A stretch of 6,794 nt of DNA from Spirochaetaceae bacterium (lineage in GTDB: Bacteria > Spirochaetota > Spirochaetia > B11-G9). Location: NCBI GenBank assembly GCA_030600745.1, contig JAUVLL010000183.1:1-6794 (forward strand), written 5' to 3'. Shown here in pieces: positions 1 through 5,447 of the stretch (within the stretch, counting starts at the first letter, position 1; every line of letters begins with the position of its first letter). The position numbers and the translations under genes were made by a program. The notes beneath the pieces were generated by a model. That model had not been told where the DNA came from. It searched no databases and saw only the letters and a program-made list of their open reading frames with translations.

Positions 1-516
1 TAGCGCCTGGGCTGTCATTGTGCCTATGTATACTCTTTCATTCTGATCCATATTTGCACCAACCTGGAACTGCATGATGGTTTCCGAATCTCTGGAAAAA
101 TTACCAGTCAGCATGTTCATACCGTTAAACTGGGCATGGGAAGCAATTCTGTTGATTTCGTCAACAAGCTGTGATACTTCCACCTGAATTTGCATTCGGT
201 CTTCCTGGGTATAAACACCGTTGGCTGATTGAACAGAAAGTTCACGCAGTCTGTGAAGTATATCCTGTGTTTCCTGCAGATAACCTTCTGCTGTCTGTAT
301 AAAGGATACACCGTTTTCGATGTTTCTTTCAGCCTGGTTAAGACCTCGAATCTGACTTCTCAGTTTTTCTGATACTGCCAGACCGGATGCATCGTCGCCG
401 CCCTTGTTGATGCGCATACCGGAACTAAGCTTTTCTATGTTGCTGGCTATCTCTGTACCTCTGGCACCGAGTGTTCTGTTGGCATACATTGCGCTCATGT
501 TGTGATTTATTATCAT
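1..516 (-). CDS. flaB: Flagellin FlaB, core filament protein (3' end cut by window)
   Basis: This encodes a spirochaetal core flagellin, a subunit of the periplasmic flagellar filament. The frame is open from the ATG at 514-516 to the window edge, giving 172 residues without a stop, so the gene continues to the left. The protein starts MIINHNMSAMYANRTLG, followed by the conserved N-terminal D0/D1 coiled-coil region with SSGMRINKGGDDASGLAVS (about residues 31-49), then VEVSQLVDEINRIASHAQFN and FNGMNML. The C-terminal D1/D0 helices are missing only because the window ends. The start is fixed by a strong ribosome binding site, AAGGAGGG (521-528), 4 nt from the ATG. It lies 253 bp downstream of a second flaB in the same direction and is clearly a paralogue of it; the two diverge around residues 140-155 (NFSRDSETIMQFQV here, RFANETGENTVTASMWLHI in the other). 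A GGA-loop hairpin precedes the ribosome binding site. Family assignment is essentially certain; which FlaB number it is cannot be told. Confidence 0.95.
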   Translation of the reverse strand, partial: MIINHNMSAMYANRTLGARGTEIASNIEKLSSGMRINKGGDDASGLAVSEKLRSQIRGLNQAERNIENGVSFIQTAEGYLQETQDILHRLRELSVQSANGVYTQEDRMQIQVEVSQLVDEINRIASHAQFNGMNMLTGNFSRDSETIMQFQVGANMDQNERVYIGTMTAQAL

Positions 517-539
517 GTAACCCTCCTTGATAGGTTAAA

Positions 540-560
540 AAGAGGCATCCTTTGCCTCTT
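540..560 (-). promoter_or_regulatory. GGA-loop hairpin in leader of the left flaB, candidate CsrA-binding site
   Basis: The minus-strand RNA has a perfect 8-bp stem, AAGAGGCA with UGCCUCUU, around the loop AAGGA. The core GGCAAAGGAUGCC resembles the CsrA/RsmA consensus (ARGGAUG with GGA in a hairpin loop). It ends 11 nt before the GGA-containing ribosome binding site at 521-528, giving two spaced GGA sites as in CsrA-repressed flagellin leaders. The stem is followed by a short U run (five U after the last C), so a weak intrinsic terminator or attenuator is an alternative reading. The presence of csrA in this genome is not visible here. Confidence 0.6.
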
Positions 561-652
561 GCTTTATGCATGGTTAGGAAGGAAACAAAAGATCCTGTTG
601 CGCCTCTTTTGCCCCGTTCATTCCTCCCTGGATACGAGGAGATTTATCCGAC

Positions 653-673
653 CCGCACTGTTATTGGTGTGCG
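653..673 (-). other. Stem-loop in the flaB-flaB intergenic region
   Basis: CCGCAC and GUGCGG form a 6-bp GC-rich stem around a 9-nt loop, with no U run after it, so it is not an obvious terminator. It sits in the 253-bp gap between the two flaB genes (517-769). That gap otherwise holds AT-rich sequence just after the upstream flaB stop, several GGA triplets on the minus strand, and the leader hairpin at 540-560. I see no convincing terminator for the upstream flaB here, so co-transcription of both genes is possible. Function unknown. Confidence 0.3.
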
Positions 674-769
674 GATCAGAAACTCCCTTCGTACAACTAT
701 GCCCTTTATTTTAAGGAGAGTATTATTTCAAAGAACAACGGATATTTATATATATAATATAAACCCCAA

Positions 770-1627
770 TTAGAATAACTGCAAGACAGATTGTGTTTTT
801 GCATTAGCCTGAGCAAGCATTGCTGTGCCGGACTGTACAAGAATTTGATTTTTTGTGTATTCAACCATCTGTTCTGCCATATCTACGTCTCTAATCCTTG
901 ATTCGGCAGCCTGAAGGTTTTCAGCGCCGATATCAATTCCTATTATAGCATGATGTAGCCTGTTTTGATAAGCACCCAGATCAGCTCTCTGTTTATTAAC
1001 AGTCTTCAGAGCCATATCAATTGTACCAATTGACATATTTGCTTCTTCAGGAGAACGTATGGAAACAAATTCTCCGGTACCAAGATCGGTTATACCCAAT
1101 CCTGCAGCAGTCATTGTCCCAATGTAAACTCTTTCTCTCTGGTCCATGTTTGCACCGATATGGAGCCACATGGATGCTGTTACTGTGTTTTCCCCTGTTT
1201 CGTTGGCAAAACGGCCTGTAAGCATGTTCATACCGTTAAACTGGGCATGAGAAGCAATTCTGTCGATCTCATCAACCAGCTGGCTGACTTCAACCTGAAT
1301 CTGCATTCTGTCTTCTTCAGAGTAGATACCATTAGCAGCCTGTACAGCGAGTTCTCTCATCCTGTGAAGGATATCCTGGCTTTCCTGCATGTATCCTTCT
1401 GCTGTCTGTATAAAAGAAATACCATTGGAAGCATTTCGTGAAGCTTGTCTAAGACCACGGATCTGTGCTCTCATTTTTTCTGATACAGCAAGACCGGAAG
1501 CATCATCTCCGGCTCTGTTAATTCGCAAACCTGAAGCTAAACTTTCCATGTTGTGTGCAACATTGGTGTTGGTTACTTTTAATTTGTTTTGAGCGAACAT
1601 TGCACTCATGTTGTGATTGATAATCAT
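770..1627 (-). CDS. flaB: Flagellin FlaB, core filament protein (complete)
   Basis: This is a complete spirochaetal FlaB of 285 residues, the usual size of the family (about 285-286). It forms the core of the periplasmic flagellar filament. The N-terminal D0/D1 region begins MIINHNMSAMFAQNKL and contains SGLRINRAGDDASGLAVSEK (about 32-51) and VEVSQLVDEIDRIASHAQFN (about 112-131). The short middle part carries GRFANETGENTVTASMW and IGANMDQRERVYIGTM. The C-terminal D1/D0 region has NKQRADLGAYQNRL, AAESRIRDVDMAEQMVEYTK and the end TQSVLQLF. The frame is open 28 codons further upstream (to 1711), but I reject that extension: the ATG at 1625-1627 matches the invariant FlaB N-terminus and has GGAGG (1634-1638) 6 nt before it. 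As normal for FlaB, there is no signal peptide, because it is exported by the flagellar type III system. It lies downstream of the TPR gene in the same direction, after a 236-bp leader containing a GGA-loop hairpin and a possible sigma28 promoter. Confidence 0.98.
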   Translation of the reverse strand: MIINHNMSAMFAQNKLKVTNTNVAHNMESLASGLRINRAGDDASGLAVSEKMRAQIRGLRQASRNASNGISFIQTAEGYMQESQDILHRMRELAVQAANGIYSEEDRMQIQVEVSQLVDEIDRIASHAQFNGMNMLTGRFANETGENTVTASMWLHIGANMDQRERVYIGTMTAAGLGITDLGTGEFVSIRSPEEANMSIGTIDMALKTVNKQRADLGAYQNRLHHAIIGIDIGAENLQAAESRIRDVDMAEQMVEYTKNQILVQSGTAMLAQANAKTQSVLQLF

Positions 1628-1653
1628 TTGTTTCCTCCATGAAAACATCTTTT

Positions 1654-1671
1654 TGGAGCATCCTTGCTCCA
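1654..1671 (-). promoter_or_regulatory. GGA-loop hairpin in leader of complete flaB, candidate CsrA-binding site
   Basis: The minus-strand RNA UGGAGCAAGGAUGCUCCA is a perfect 7-bp stem with the tetraloop AGGA. Its centre, GCA-AGGA-UGC, has the same stem-loop register as the SELEX-type CsrA consensus ACA-RGGA-UGU. The stem ends 15 nt upstream of the ribosome binding site AUGGAGGA (core 1634-1638), which supplies further GGA triplets. There is no U run after the stem (it is followed by AAAAAG), so it cannot be a terminator. The other flaB leader has a closely similar core. The CsrA reading is inferred from motif and position. Confidence 0.65.
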
Positions 1672-1811
1672 GTTTTTTTGCCTTTTTCAAAAAATATGAA
1701 AAAAAAAACACATTTTCTATTAAGGCATCTCAGATTTCTCCGATATTGATACTATAGGCGGAAGAATGTGTTACTCCAGGTACCGTGGATTACAGCTTCC
1801 CTCATTGAAAA

Positions 1812-1839
1812 GCATCGGTTGCCCATCTTAATATCTTTA
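1812..1839 (-). promoter_or_regulatory. Possible sigma28 (FliA)-type promoter for complete flaB
   Basis: On the minus strand, TAAA (1836-1839) is followed after 16 nt by ACCGATGC (1812-1819), which keeps the CCGAT core of the flagellar sigma28 -10 box GCCGATAA. The usual spacing in that notation is about 15 nt. It would start a transcript roughly 180 nt upstream of the flaB ATG, just after the TPR gene stop. The match is partial and the region is AT-rich, so this is a candidate only. Confidence 0.3.
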
Positions 1840-1863
1840 GTGTTAATTGTAAAAAATTTAATT

Positions 1864-2988
1864 TTATTTTTTTATAAGAAATTCAAGATATTTTTTTGCA
1901 ATTTGATCATCCGGTTCTATTTCAAGAACAGTTTTAAAGAAACCAACGGCTTCGTCTATATTTTTTTCTTTTAGGGCCAGTATTCCGAAATTGGAGATAA
2001 TTTTTATATTATCTCCGTCAAGTCTAAGGGCTGTTGTCAGTTTCTTTCTGCATTCTCTGTATTCACCCAGTTCAAGAAGGCAGATAGCCAGCTCATTATA
2101 AGTATCTACATTTTCTTCATTTAAAGTTAAACACTCCAGAAGTGCACCTTTCCCTTTCTGATAATCACCTATTCGTCTGTATGCCCATCCCAGAAGAAAC
2201 CAGGCATTCCATACAGTGGAATTAGTTGTCAGGTAGGATTTAATCTTTTCTATTCCCGATTCTTCTCTTCCTATTTTAATTAACTCGTAAGATTCATTAA
2301 ACATCATATCATTGGCAGAGAGTTTTTTAATTTTATCAAGGATAGATATTACATGATTTTTTCTACCGGAATTTTTTGTAATAAGCACGAAATGATCAAA
2401 AAGGTAAATTGCCTTTTCCATATTTCCATGTTTCAGGTAGAAATTCCCTCCATTGAACATTACTTCCTCTGAATTGGGATGTTTTTTTATTGCTTTTTTA
2501 TAAATTTCGAATGCTTCTTCTACTTTTTTCTCTGACAATTCATGATTTTCAAGGTCTTCATACAATTCTGCCTGCTCTTCAAAAACAAGTGCAAGGTTTG
2601 TGAGATTTTGTTCAATATTGGGTTCAAGATTCGAAAGGGCTCGGAATATCTCTTCTGCAATCTCATAATCTTTATTTTCTGCTTTTATTATACCTGTACG
2701 GGTCATCTCTTCGATTATTCCCGGCTGGACAGCATGAATGAAGCTTCGGTAGTAGCTGATATCTTTGTGTGATGGATCCCATGCAAATACTTTAAGCATC
2801 GCAGCTACAATCATTTCCCATGAAAGATCCTGCATTTGCCACTCGGTTTCTCCAACAGGTATCTCTACAGGCATTAAAATAGAGCTGTCTATATTAAATC
2901 CCTTAATTTTCTGTTCTGCATTTTCAGGAATTGAAATATATATTATCTGGCTGAGTGCAGGCGGGAGTGAAGAAGGATTATTGTCCAT
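1864..2988 (-). CDS. TPR-repeat protein, function unknown
   Basis: This 374-residue, probably cytoplasmic protein has no signal peptide or membrane segment. The first 90 residues are not recognisably repetitive. From about residue 93 it becomes helical tetratricopeptide repeats, clearest at about 175-204 (EVMFNGGNFYLKHGNMEKAI), 259-290 (WNAWFLLGWAYRRIGDYQKG), 294-324 (DTYNELAICLLELGEYRECR) and 328-361 (SNFGILALKEKNIDEAVGFF, ending EIEPDD). TPR arrays are protein-protein interaction scaffolds, so no catalytic role is expected. The ATG at 2986-2988 lies inside the end of the PilZ gene (11-nt overlap) and has no good ribosome binding site, which points to translational coupling. The overlap with a c-di-GMP receptor gene and the flaB gene downstream suggest a role linked to motility or c-di-GMP signalling, but that is context only. 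I do not recognise a named orthologue. Confidence 0.85.
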   Translation of the reverse strand: MDNNPSSLPPALSQIIYISIPENAEQKIKGFNIDSSILMPVEIPVGETEWQMQDLSWEMIVAAMLKVFAWDPSHKDISYYRSFIHAVQPGIIEEMTRTGIIKAENKDYEIAEEIFRALSNLEPNIEQNLTNLALVFEEQAELYEDLENHELSEKKVEEAFEIYKKAIKKHPNSEEVMFNGGNFYLKHGNMEKAIYLFDHFVLITKNSGRKNHVISILDKIKKLSANDMMFNESYELIKIGREESGIEKIKSYLTTNSTVWNAWFLLGWAYRRIGDYQKGKGALLECLTLNEENVDTYNELAICLLELGEYRECRKKLTTALRLDGDNIKIISNFGILALKEKNIDEAVGFFKTVLEIEPDDQIAKKYLEFLIKK

Positions 2989-3805
2989 TTGTATTTATGC
3001 TTGAGACATTATGCTTGACTGTAATGTAATCATTAATCATTTTTTTATAATCCATAGACACGGAGTCTTCATTGAATTTTATAGCAAGGACTGCAATATC
3101 TTTTCTGTCAGCAACAGTTTCAACCCTCACAACCTTCCCTTTAAGAGCGAAAACTTTATTATCCTTTGCAGCCATCCCAAGGACACACTCTTTATCATTA
3201 AGAAATTTAGCAATCCCCGGTAAAATAATTTTAGCTCCGGAAAAACTAATGTCCCGTACAATACAATTCCGGGGTATTCCCGCTAACGATAACTTTGCAT
3301 TTTTTGAAAGAAGTCCCAATACTCTTATACTGTTGCTGTTAATATCTATTCTTTCATCGATTCTTTTTTTTGAGTTTACATTAATTTCAAGCATCTGTCC
3401 CAGAATCGCAATAAGATCATCAGGTGGTCGTTTTGTATATGTAAGATTAATAAAATTAAGATTGGGTTTATCCTTATTGTACGGATTAAAACCTGTAACT
3501 TTTGCAGATACAAAAAATAAGAGCTTATTTTTTTTATCTTCTATGCTGAAAGCAAACCGGAGAGTTACCAGATTATTTGCTTTGCGTATAAGTTCAAAAG
3601 ACTCTTTTCCTATATTTGCTATTATTTTAGCTCCAACCATGGAAGTAGAGTAGATAATTCCAGGCCATTGGGTCCCCTGGCATTTTAAATACACATATTT
3701 TGGAAGCAGATTGAGATTTTGTGTAACTTCCTTAGTAAAGGTTACATTAACATCTTTAAATCCCTCGTAATATCTGTTTATCTGCTGACTTGTTAATACT
3801 GGCAT
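2978..3805 (-). CDS. PilZ-domain c-di-GMP receptor protein
   Basis: This 275-residue protein has a C-terminal PilZ domain that should bind cyclic di-GMP. Both halves of the binding signature are present: RxxxR at R148-IDE-R152 and DxSxxG at D185-ISFS-G190, followed by the beta-rich PilZ barrel to about residue 245. The N-terminal 140 residues form a separate domain (VYLKCQGTQWPGIIYSTSMV, FFVSAKVTGF, KRPPDDLIAILGQMLE) of the type I associate with treponemal PilZ proteins, probably a YcgR-like partner domain. I chose the ATG at 3803-3805 (MPVLTSQQINRYYEGF) because that N-terminus looks like the family start. The frame stays open to a TTG at 3838, but that would overlap the promoter. There is no ribosome binding site, and a sigma70-type promoter ends only 11 nt before the ATG, so the mRNA may be almost leaderless. 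The gene overlaps the TPR gene by 11 nt and is probably co-expressed with it. It is likely a post-translational regulator of motility; the target is unknown. Confidence 0.9.
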   Translation of the reverse strand: MPVLTSQQINRYYEGFKDVNVTFTKEVTQNLNLLPKYVYLKCQGTQWPGIIYSTSMVGAKIIANIGKESFELIRKANNLVTLRFAFSIEDKKNKLLFFVSAKVTGFNPYNKDKPNLNFINLTYTKRPPDDLIAILGQMLEINVNSKKRIDERIDINSNSIRVLGLLSKNAKLSLAGIPRNCIVRDISFSGAKIILPGIAKFLNDKECVLGMAAKDNKVFALKGKVVRVETVADRKDIAVLAIKFNEDSVSMDYKKMINDYITVKHNVSSINTNGQ

Positions 3806-3816
3806 AATTATTTTTG

Positions 3817-3845
3817 ATATTATTATCTGGATTGTCAAATGTCAA
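3817..3845 (-). promoter_or_regulatory. Sigma70-type promoter of the pilZ-TPR pair
   Basis: On the minus strand, TTGACA (3840-3845, perfect -35) is followed after exactly 17 nt by TAATAT (3817-3822, 4 of 6 to TATAAT). Transcription would begin near 3809-3811, only about 5 nt before the pilZ ATG at 3805. This agrees with the absence of a ribosome binding site and with the 6S RNA U run ending just upstream at 3879. Confidence 0.55.
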
Positions 3846-3878
3846 CTCATAGAGCTGAAAAAAAGGAGTATAGCTGTT

Positions 3879-4056
3879 AAAAAACCCGAAATGCCGCTTG
3901 GGAAATTGTCCCTTGAACTCTATAGTCCAAGTGGGCGAACTCTCACTGGCATCCTGTACAATTCTAAAGAATCGCGCAATTCAACCTGTGAATATGTAGG
4001 CCCATAATATTAGTTTGAACCAAGAGACTTGTATTCCCTCCCGAACACCGCAGGAT
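3879..4056 (-). ncRNA. ssrS: 6S RNA, regulator of RNA polymerase
   Basis: This is an approximately 178-nt RNA gene in the gap between zapA and pilZ, the place downstream of zapA where many proteobacteria carry ssrS. 6S RNA mimics an open promoter and sequesters the housekeeping RNA polymerase holoenzyme. The minus-strand RNA folds into the expected rod. The closing stem pairs CCUGCGGUGUU (4054 to 4044) with GGCAUUUCGGG (3895 to 3885), with one mismatch. GUCUCUUGG (4028 to 4020) pairs with UCAAGGGAC (3916 to 3908). A central bubble of 16 nt on each side (4004-4019 and 3917-3932) follows. Above it lie GGGC/GCCC (4000-4003 with 3933-3936) and an apical arm tipped by GAUUC-UUUA-GAAUU. The 3' side, GUUCAAGGGACA then AAGCGGCAUUUCGG, resembles the 3' side of E. 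coli 6S as I remember it. Six U directly after the closing stem (3884-3879) would end the transcript. No clear promoter of its own is seen, so read-through and processing from the zapA operon are possible. Ends are approximate. Confidence 0.85.
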
Positions 4057-4071
4057 ATGTTTTAATTCAGT

Positions 4072-4371
4072 CTATCCTATAAAACTCTTATCAATCAAAC
4101 TGATGATTTCAAGAGTCATCTGCTCTACTTTGTCCGCCACTTCCAGTGACAGGCCCTGGGTTTTTTTATCCTGTTCTTTTAAAAGATCATCTGTTAAAAG
4201 TATACAGGATAATAATGCAATACGCAAAGGGTCTTTTACATTCATCGTTGACTCTACAGCAGAAATCTTTTTTTCAATAGTATTAATAATTTTTTGAAAG
4301 TACTCAGGATCCTCATCTATTTTAAGAGAGAATGAGGATCCCAAAAGTCTGATTTTTTGAAGACTACTCAT
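4072..4371 (-). CDS. zapA: Cell division protein ZapA
   Basis: This 99-residue protein is of normal ZapA length. ZapA binds and cross-links FtsZ protofilaments and stabilises the Z-ring at the division site. The N-terminal FtsZ-binding head is visible as KIRLLGSSFSLKIDEDPEYF (about 6-25). It is followed by the long helix with the family pattern DPLRIALLSCILLTDDLLKE (about 47-66) and a C-terminal coiled coil (LEVADKVEQMTLEIISLIDK). The ATG lies 10 nt after the stop of the ZapB-like gene and has no convincing ribosome binding site, so translation is probably coupled. It is the last protein gene of the infC operon; the 6S RNA follows 15 nt after its stop. Confidence 0.88.
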   Translation of the reverse strand: MSSLQKIRLLGSSFSLKIDEDPEYFQKIINTIEKKISAVESTMNVKDPLRIALLSCILLTDDLLKEQDKKTQGLSLEVADKVEQMTLEIISLIDKSFIG

Positions 4372-4381
4372 GATATGAAGA

Positions 4382-4786
4382 TCAGAAGATATCCAGTTCA
4401 GATTCTTCTCTACCGGTATCCTCTGTTTTATCAGTTTCTACTGCTTCCGAAGTAGTTTCTTCTGTTATTGCAGGTCCAGCATTGGTTTCGTCAGATGATT
4501 CCTGTTCAGATTTGGCAGATTCCTGCGTCAGTCCGGTATCTATCCCGGTAAGAGATGTGTCTTCTTCCATTAGGTCAAGTTGGTTTAAAGCACCAATAAT
4601 ACCATTTTCAATTTCACCCTGATCCTCTTTGAAAGTGTCAATTAATACCTCAAGCTCTTCAATTCGAAGCTGATAATTATCCAGCTTTCCCTGAAGCATA
4701 TTGTTTTCTTTTTTAAGACTATTAATTTTATCAATGGCTTTTCTAACTTTCTGATCCAACTGTTTAATTTGATCAAGAGTAATCAT
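4382..4786 (-). CDS. ZapB-like coiled-coil protein with acidic tail
   Basis: This 134-residue cytoplasmic protein has two parts. Residues 4 to about 73 form an unbroken heptad-rich coiled coil (ITLDQIKQLDQKVRKAID, ENNMLQGKLDNYQLRIEELE), similar in length and character to the ZapB cell-division factor, which in enterobacteria binds ZapA. Residues 74-134 are an acidic, Ser/Thr/Glu-rich, probably disordered tail ending in ESELDIF. The start chosen is the ATG at 4784-4786; the frame is open to 4822, but the chosen ATG has GGGAG (4797-4801), overlapping the end of rplT, at 9-nt spacing. It begins 4 nt after the rplT stop and sits directly before zapA. That adjacency is the best support for a division role; coiled-coil similarity alone is weak, so the ZapB assignment is an inference. 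Confidence 0.7.
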   Translation of the reverse strand: MITLDQIKQLDQKVRKAIDKINSLKKENNMLQGKLDNYQLRIEELEVLIDTFKEDQGEIENGIIGALNQLDLMEEDTSLTGIDTGLTQESAKSEQESSDETNAGPAITEETTSEAVETDKTEDTGREESELDIF

Positions 4787-4790
4787 AGCT

Positions 4791-5150
4791 CTACACTCCC
4801 AGAGCTTTTTTTGCCTTTGCAACTACGACAGAGAAGGCTTCTTTATCTTCAATTGCAAGGTTTGAAAGAGCTTTTCTGTTCAGTTCAATATCAGCTTTTT
4901 TCAGACCATTAATAAACCTGGAATATGTAATATCCTCAGCTCTGCAGGCAGCTGAAATTCTTGTGATCCATAATCTGCGAAAGTCTCTTTTTTTCCGTCT
5001 TCTATCCCTGTAGGCATACTGCCCTGCTTTTACTACTGCATCTTTTGCAGCTCGAAAATTTGTGCTCCTTCGGCCGAAATAACCTTTAGCACTCTTTAAT
5101 ATCTTTTTTCTTCGATTCTTTCTTCTTGTTCCATCAACTGCTCTTGGCAT
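4791..5150 (-). CDS. rplT: 50S ribosomal protein L20
   Basis: Ribosomal protein L20 binds 23S rRNA and is essential for early assembly of the large subunit; in several bacteria it also represses its own operon. The 119-residue product has the normal length and begins MPRAVDGTRRKNRRKKILK, a very basic N-terminal extension with the conserved KGYFGRRS. Further motifs are AYRDRRRKKRDFRRLWI and the globular RNA-binding part ISAACRAEDITYSRFINGL, LNRKALSNLAI. The ribosome binding site AAGGAGC (5162-5168) lies before the ATG and overlaps the rpmI stop codon, giving tight coupling. Gene order infC-rpmI-rplT is the classical one. Confidence 0.98.
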   Translation of the reverse strand: MPRAVDGTRRKNRRKKILKSAKGYFGRRSTNFRAAKDAVVKAGQYAYRDRRRKKRDFRRLWITRISAACRAEDITYSRFINGLKKADIELNRKALSNLAIEDKEAFSVVVAKAKKALGV

Positions 5151-5166
5151 TTTATATCACGCTCCT

Positions 5167-5367
5167 TTAGAAACTGTAGGGTAAGAGTATTCTTGCTTTT
5201 TTTGTCTCTGGAGCACTTAAGACTCCTGCATGACGAAGATTTCTCTTTCTTTTTGTAGATTTTTTCGTAAGAATGTGACCTGCACCCTGCTTTTTGTATT
5301 TCACCTTACCTGAAGCGGTAACGCGATACCTTTTTGCAGCTGCTTTTCTTGTTTTCATCTTTGGCAT
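5167..5367 (-). CDS. rpmI: 50S ribosomal protein L35
   Basis: Small basic large-subunit protein of 66 residues, normal for L35. It starts MPKMKTRKAAAKRYRVTASG and carries the conserved GAGHILTKKSTKRKRNLRH (about 28-46), ending with the family-typical ARILLPYSF. The ribosome binding site AAAGGAA lies shortly before the ATG at 5365-5367. It sits between infC (80-nt gap with a hairpin) and rplT, whose ribosome binding site overlaps its stop. Confidence 0.98.
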   Translation of the reverse strand: MPKMKTRKAAAKRYRVTASGKVKYKKQGAGHILTKKSTKRKRNLRHAGVLSAPETKKARILLPYSF

Positions 5368-5399
5368 TGCTTTTCCTTTTACTTAATTTTTTCACCACT

Positions 5400-5422
5400 A
5401 CTAAGGAACAAGACCCCTCAGT
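5400..5422 (-). promoter_or_regulatory. Hairpin in infC-rpmI intergenic region, possible L20 operator
   Basis: On the minus-strand RNA, ACUGAGG pairs with CCUUAGU (7 bp, one G-U) around a 9-nt loop. No U run follows directly, so it does not look like a terminator. In E. coli and other bacteria L20 represses rpmI-rplT by binding structured mRNA around the infC-rpmI junction; this hairpin is in that position. The operator role is an inference from location only. Confidence 0.3.
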
Positions 5423-5447
5423 GTTGCTATATGTAAGATTATAAATC

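Noticed and set aside
584..631. Fifteen-codon minus-strand ORF (MNGAKEAQQDLLFPS) after GGGAGGA in the flaB leader
   Set aside because: The ribosome binding site abuts the ATG too closely, and the peptide shows no bias or family; GGA-rich leader sequence explains the apparent site.
742..766. AT-rich near-palindrome after the flaB stop, as a terminator
   Set aside because: The stem would be almost all A-U pairs with no following U run, and runs of alternating AT occur by chance in this base composition.
1628..1711. N-terminal extension of the complete flaB by 28 codons (MFFFSYFLKK...)
   Set aside because: It would cross the ribosome binding site and the GGA hairpin, and FlaB proteins begin MIINHNMSAM; the ATG at 1627 has GGAGG at the right distance.
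3072..3653. 193-codon plus-strand ORF opposite the PilZ gene
   Set aside because: It is the antisense shadow of a conserved PilZ gene, with no ribosome binding site or recognisable protein features.
3806..3838. TTG start giving MTIQIIISKII on the PilZ protein
   Set aside because: The TTG is part of the promoter region between -35 and -10, has no ribosome binding site, and the next ATG gives the family-like MPVLTSQQI start.
4055..4075. Dedicated promoter for the 6S RNA
   Set aside because: Only a poor -10 (TTAAAA) without a -35 is seen; not good enough to annotate.
4787..4822. Upstream start for the ZapB-like gene inside rplT
   Set aside because: It would overlap rplT by 32 nt without a ribosome binding site; the ATG at 4786 has GGGAG at 9 nt.
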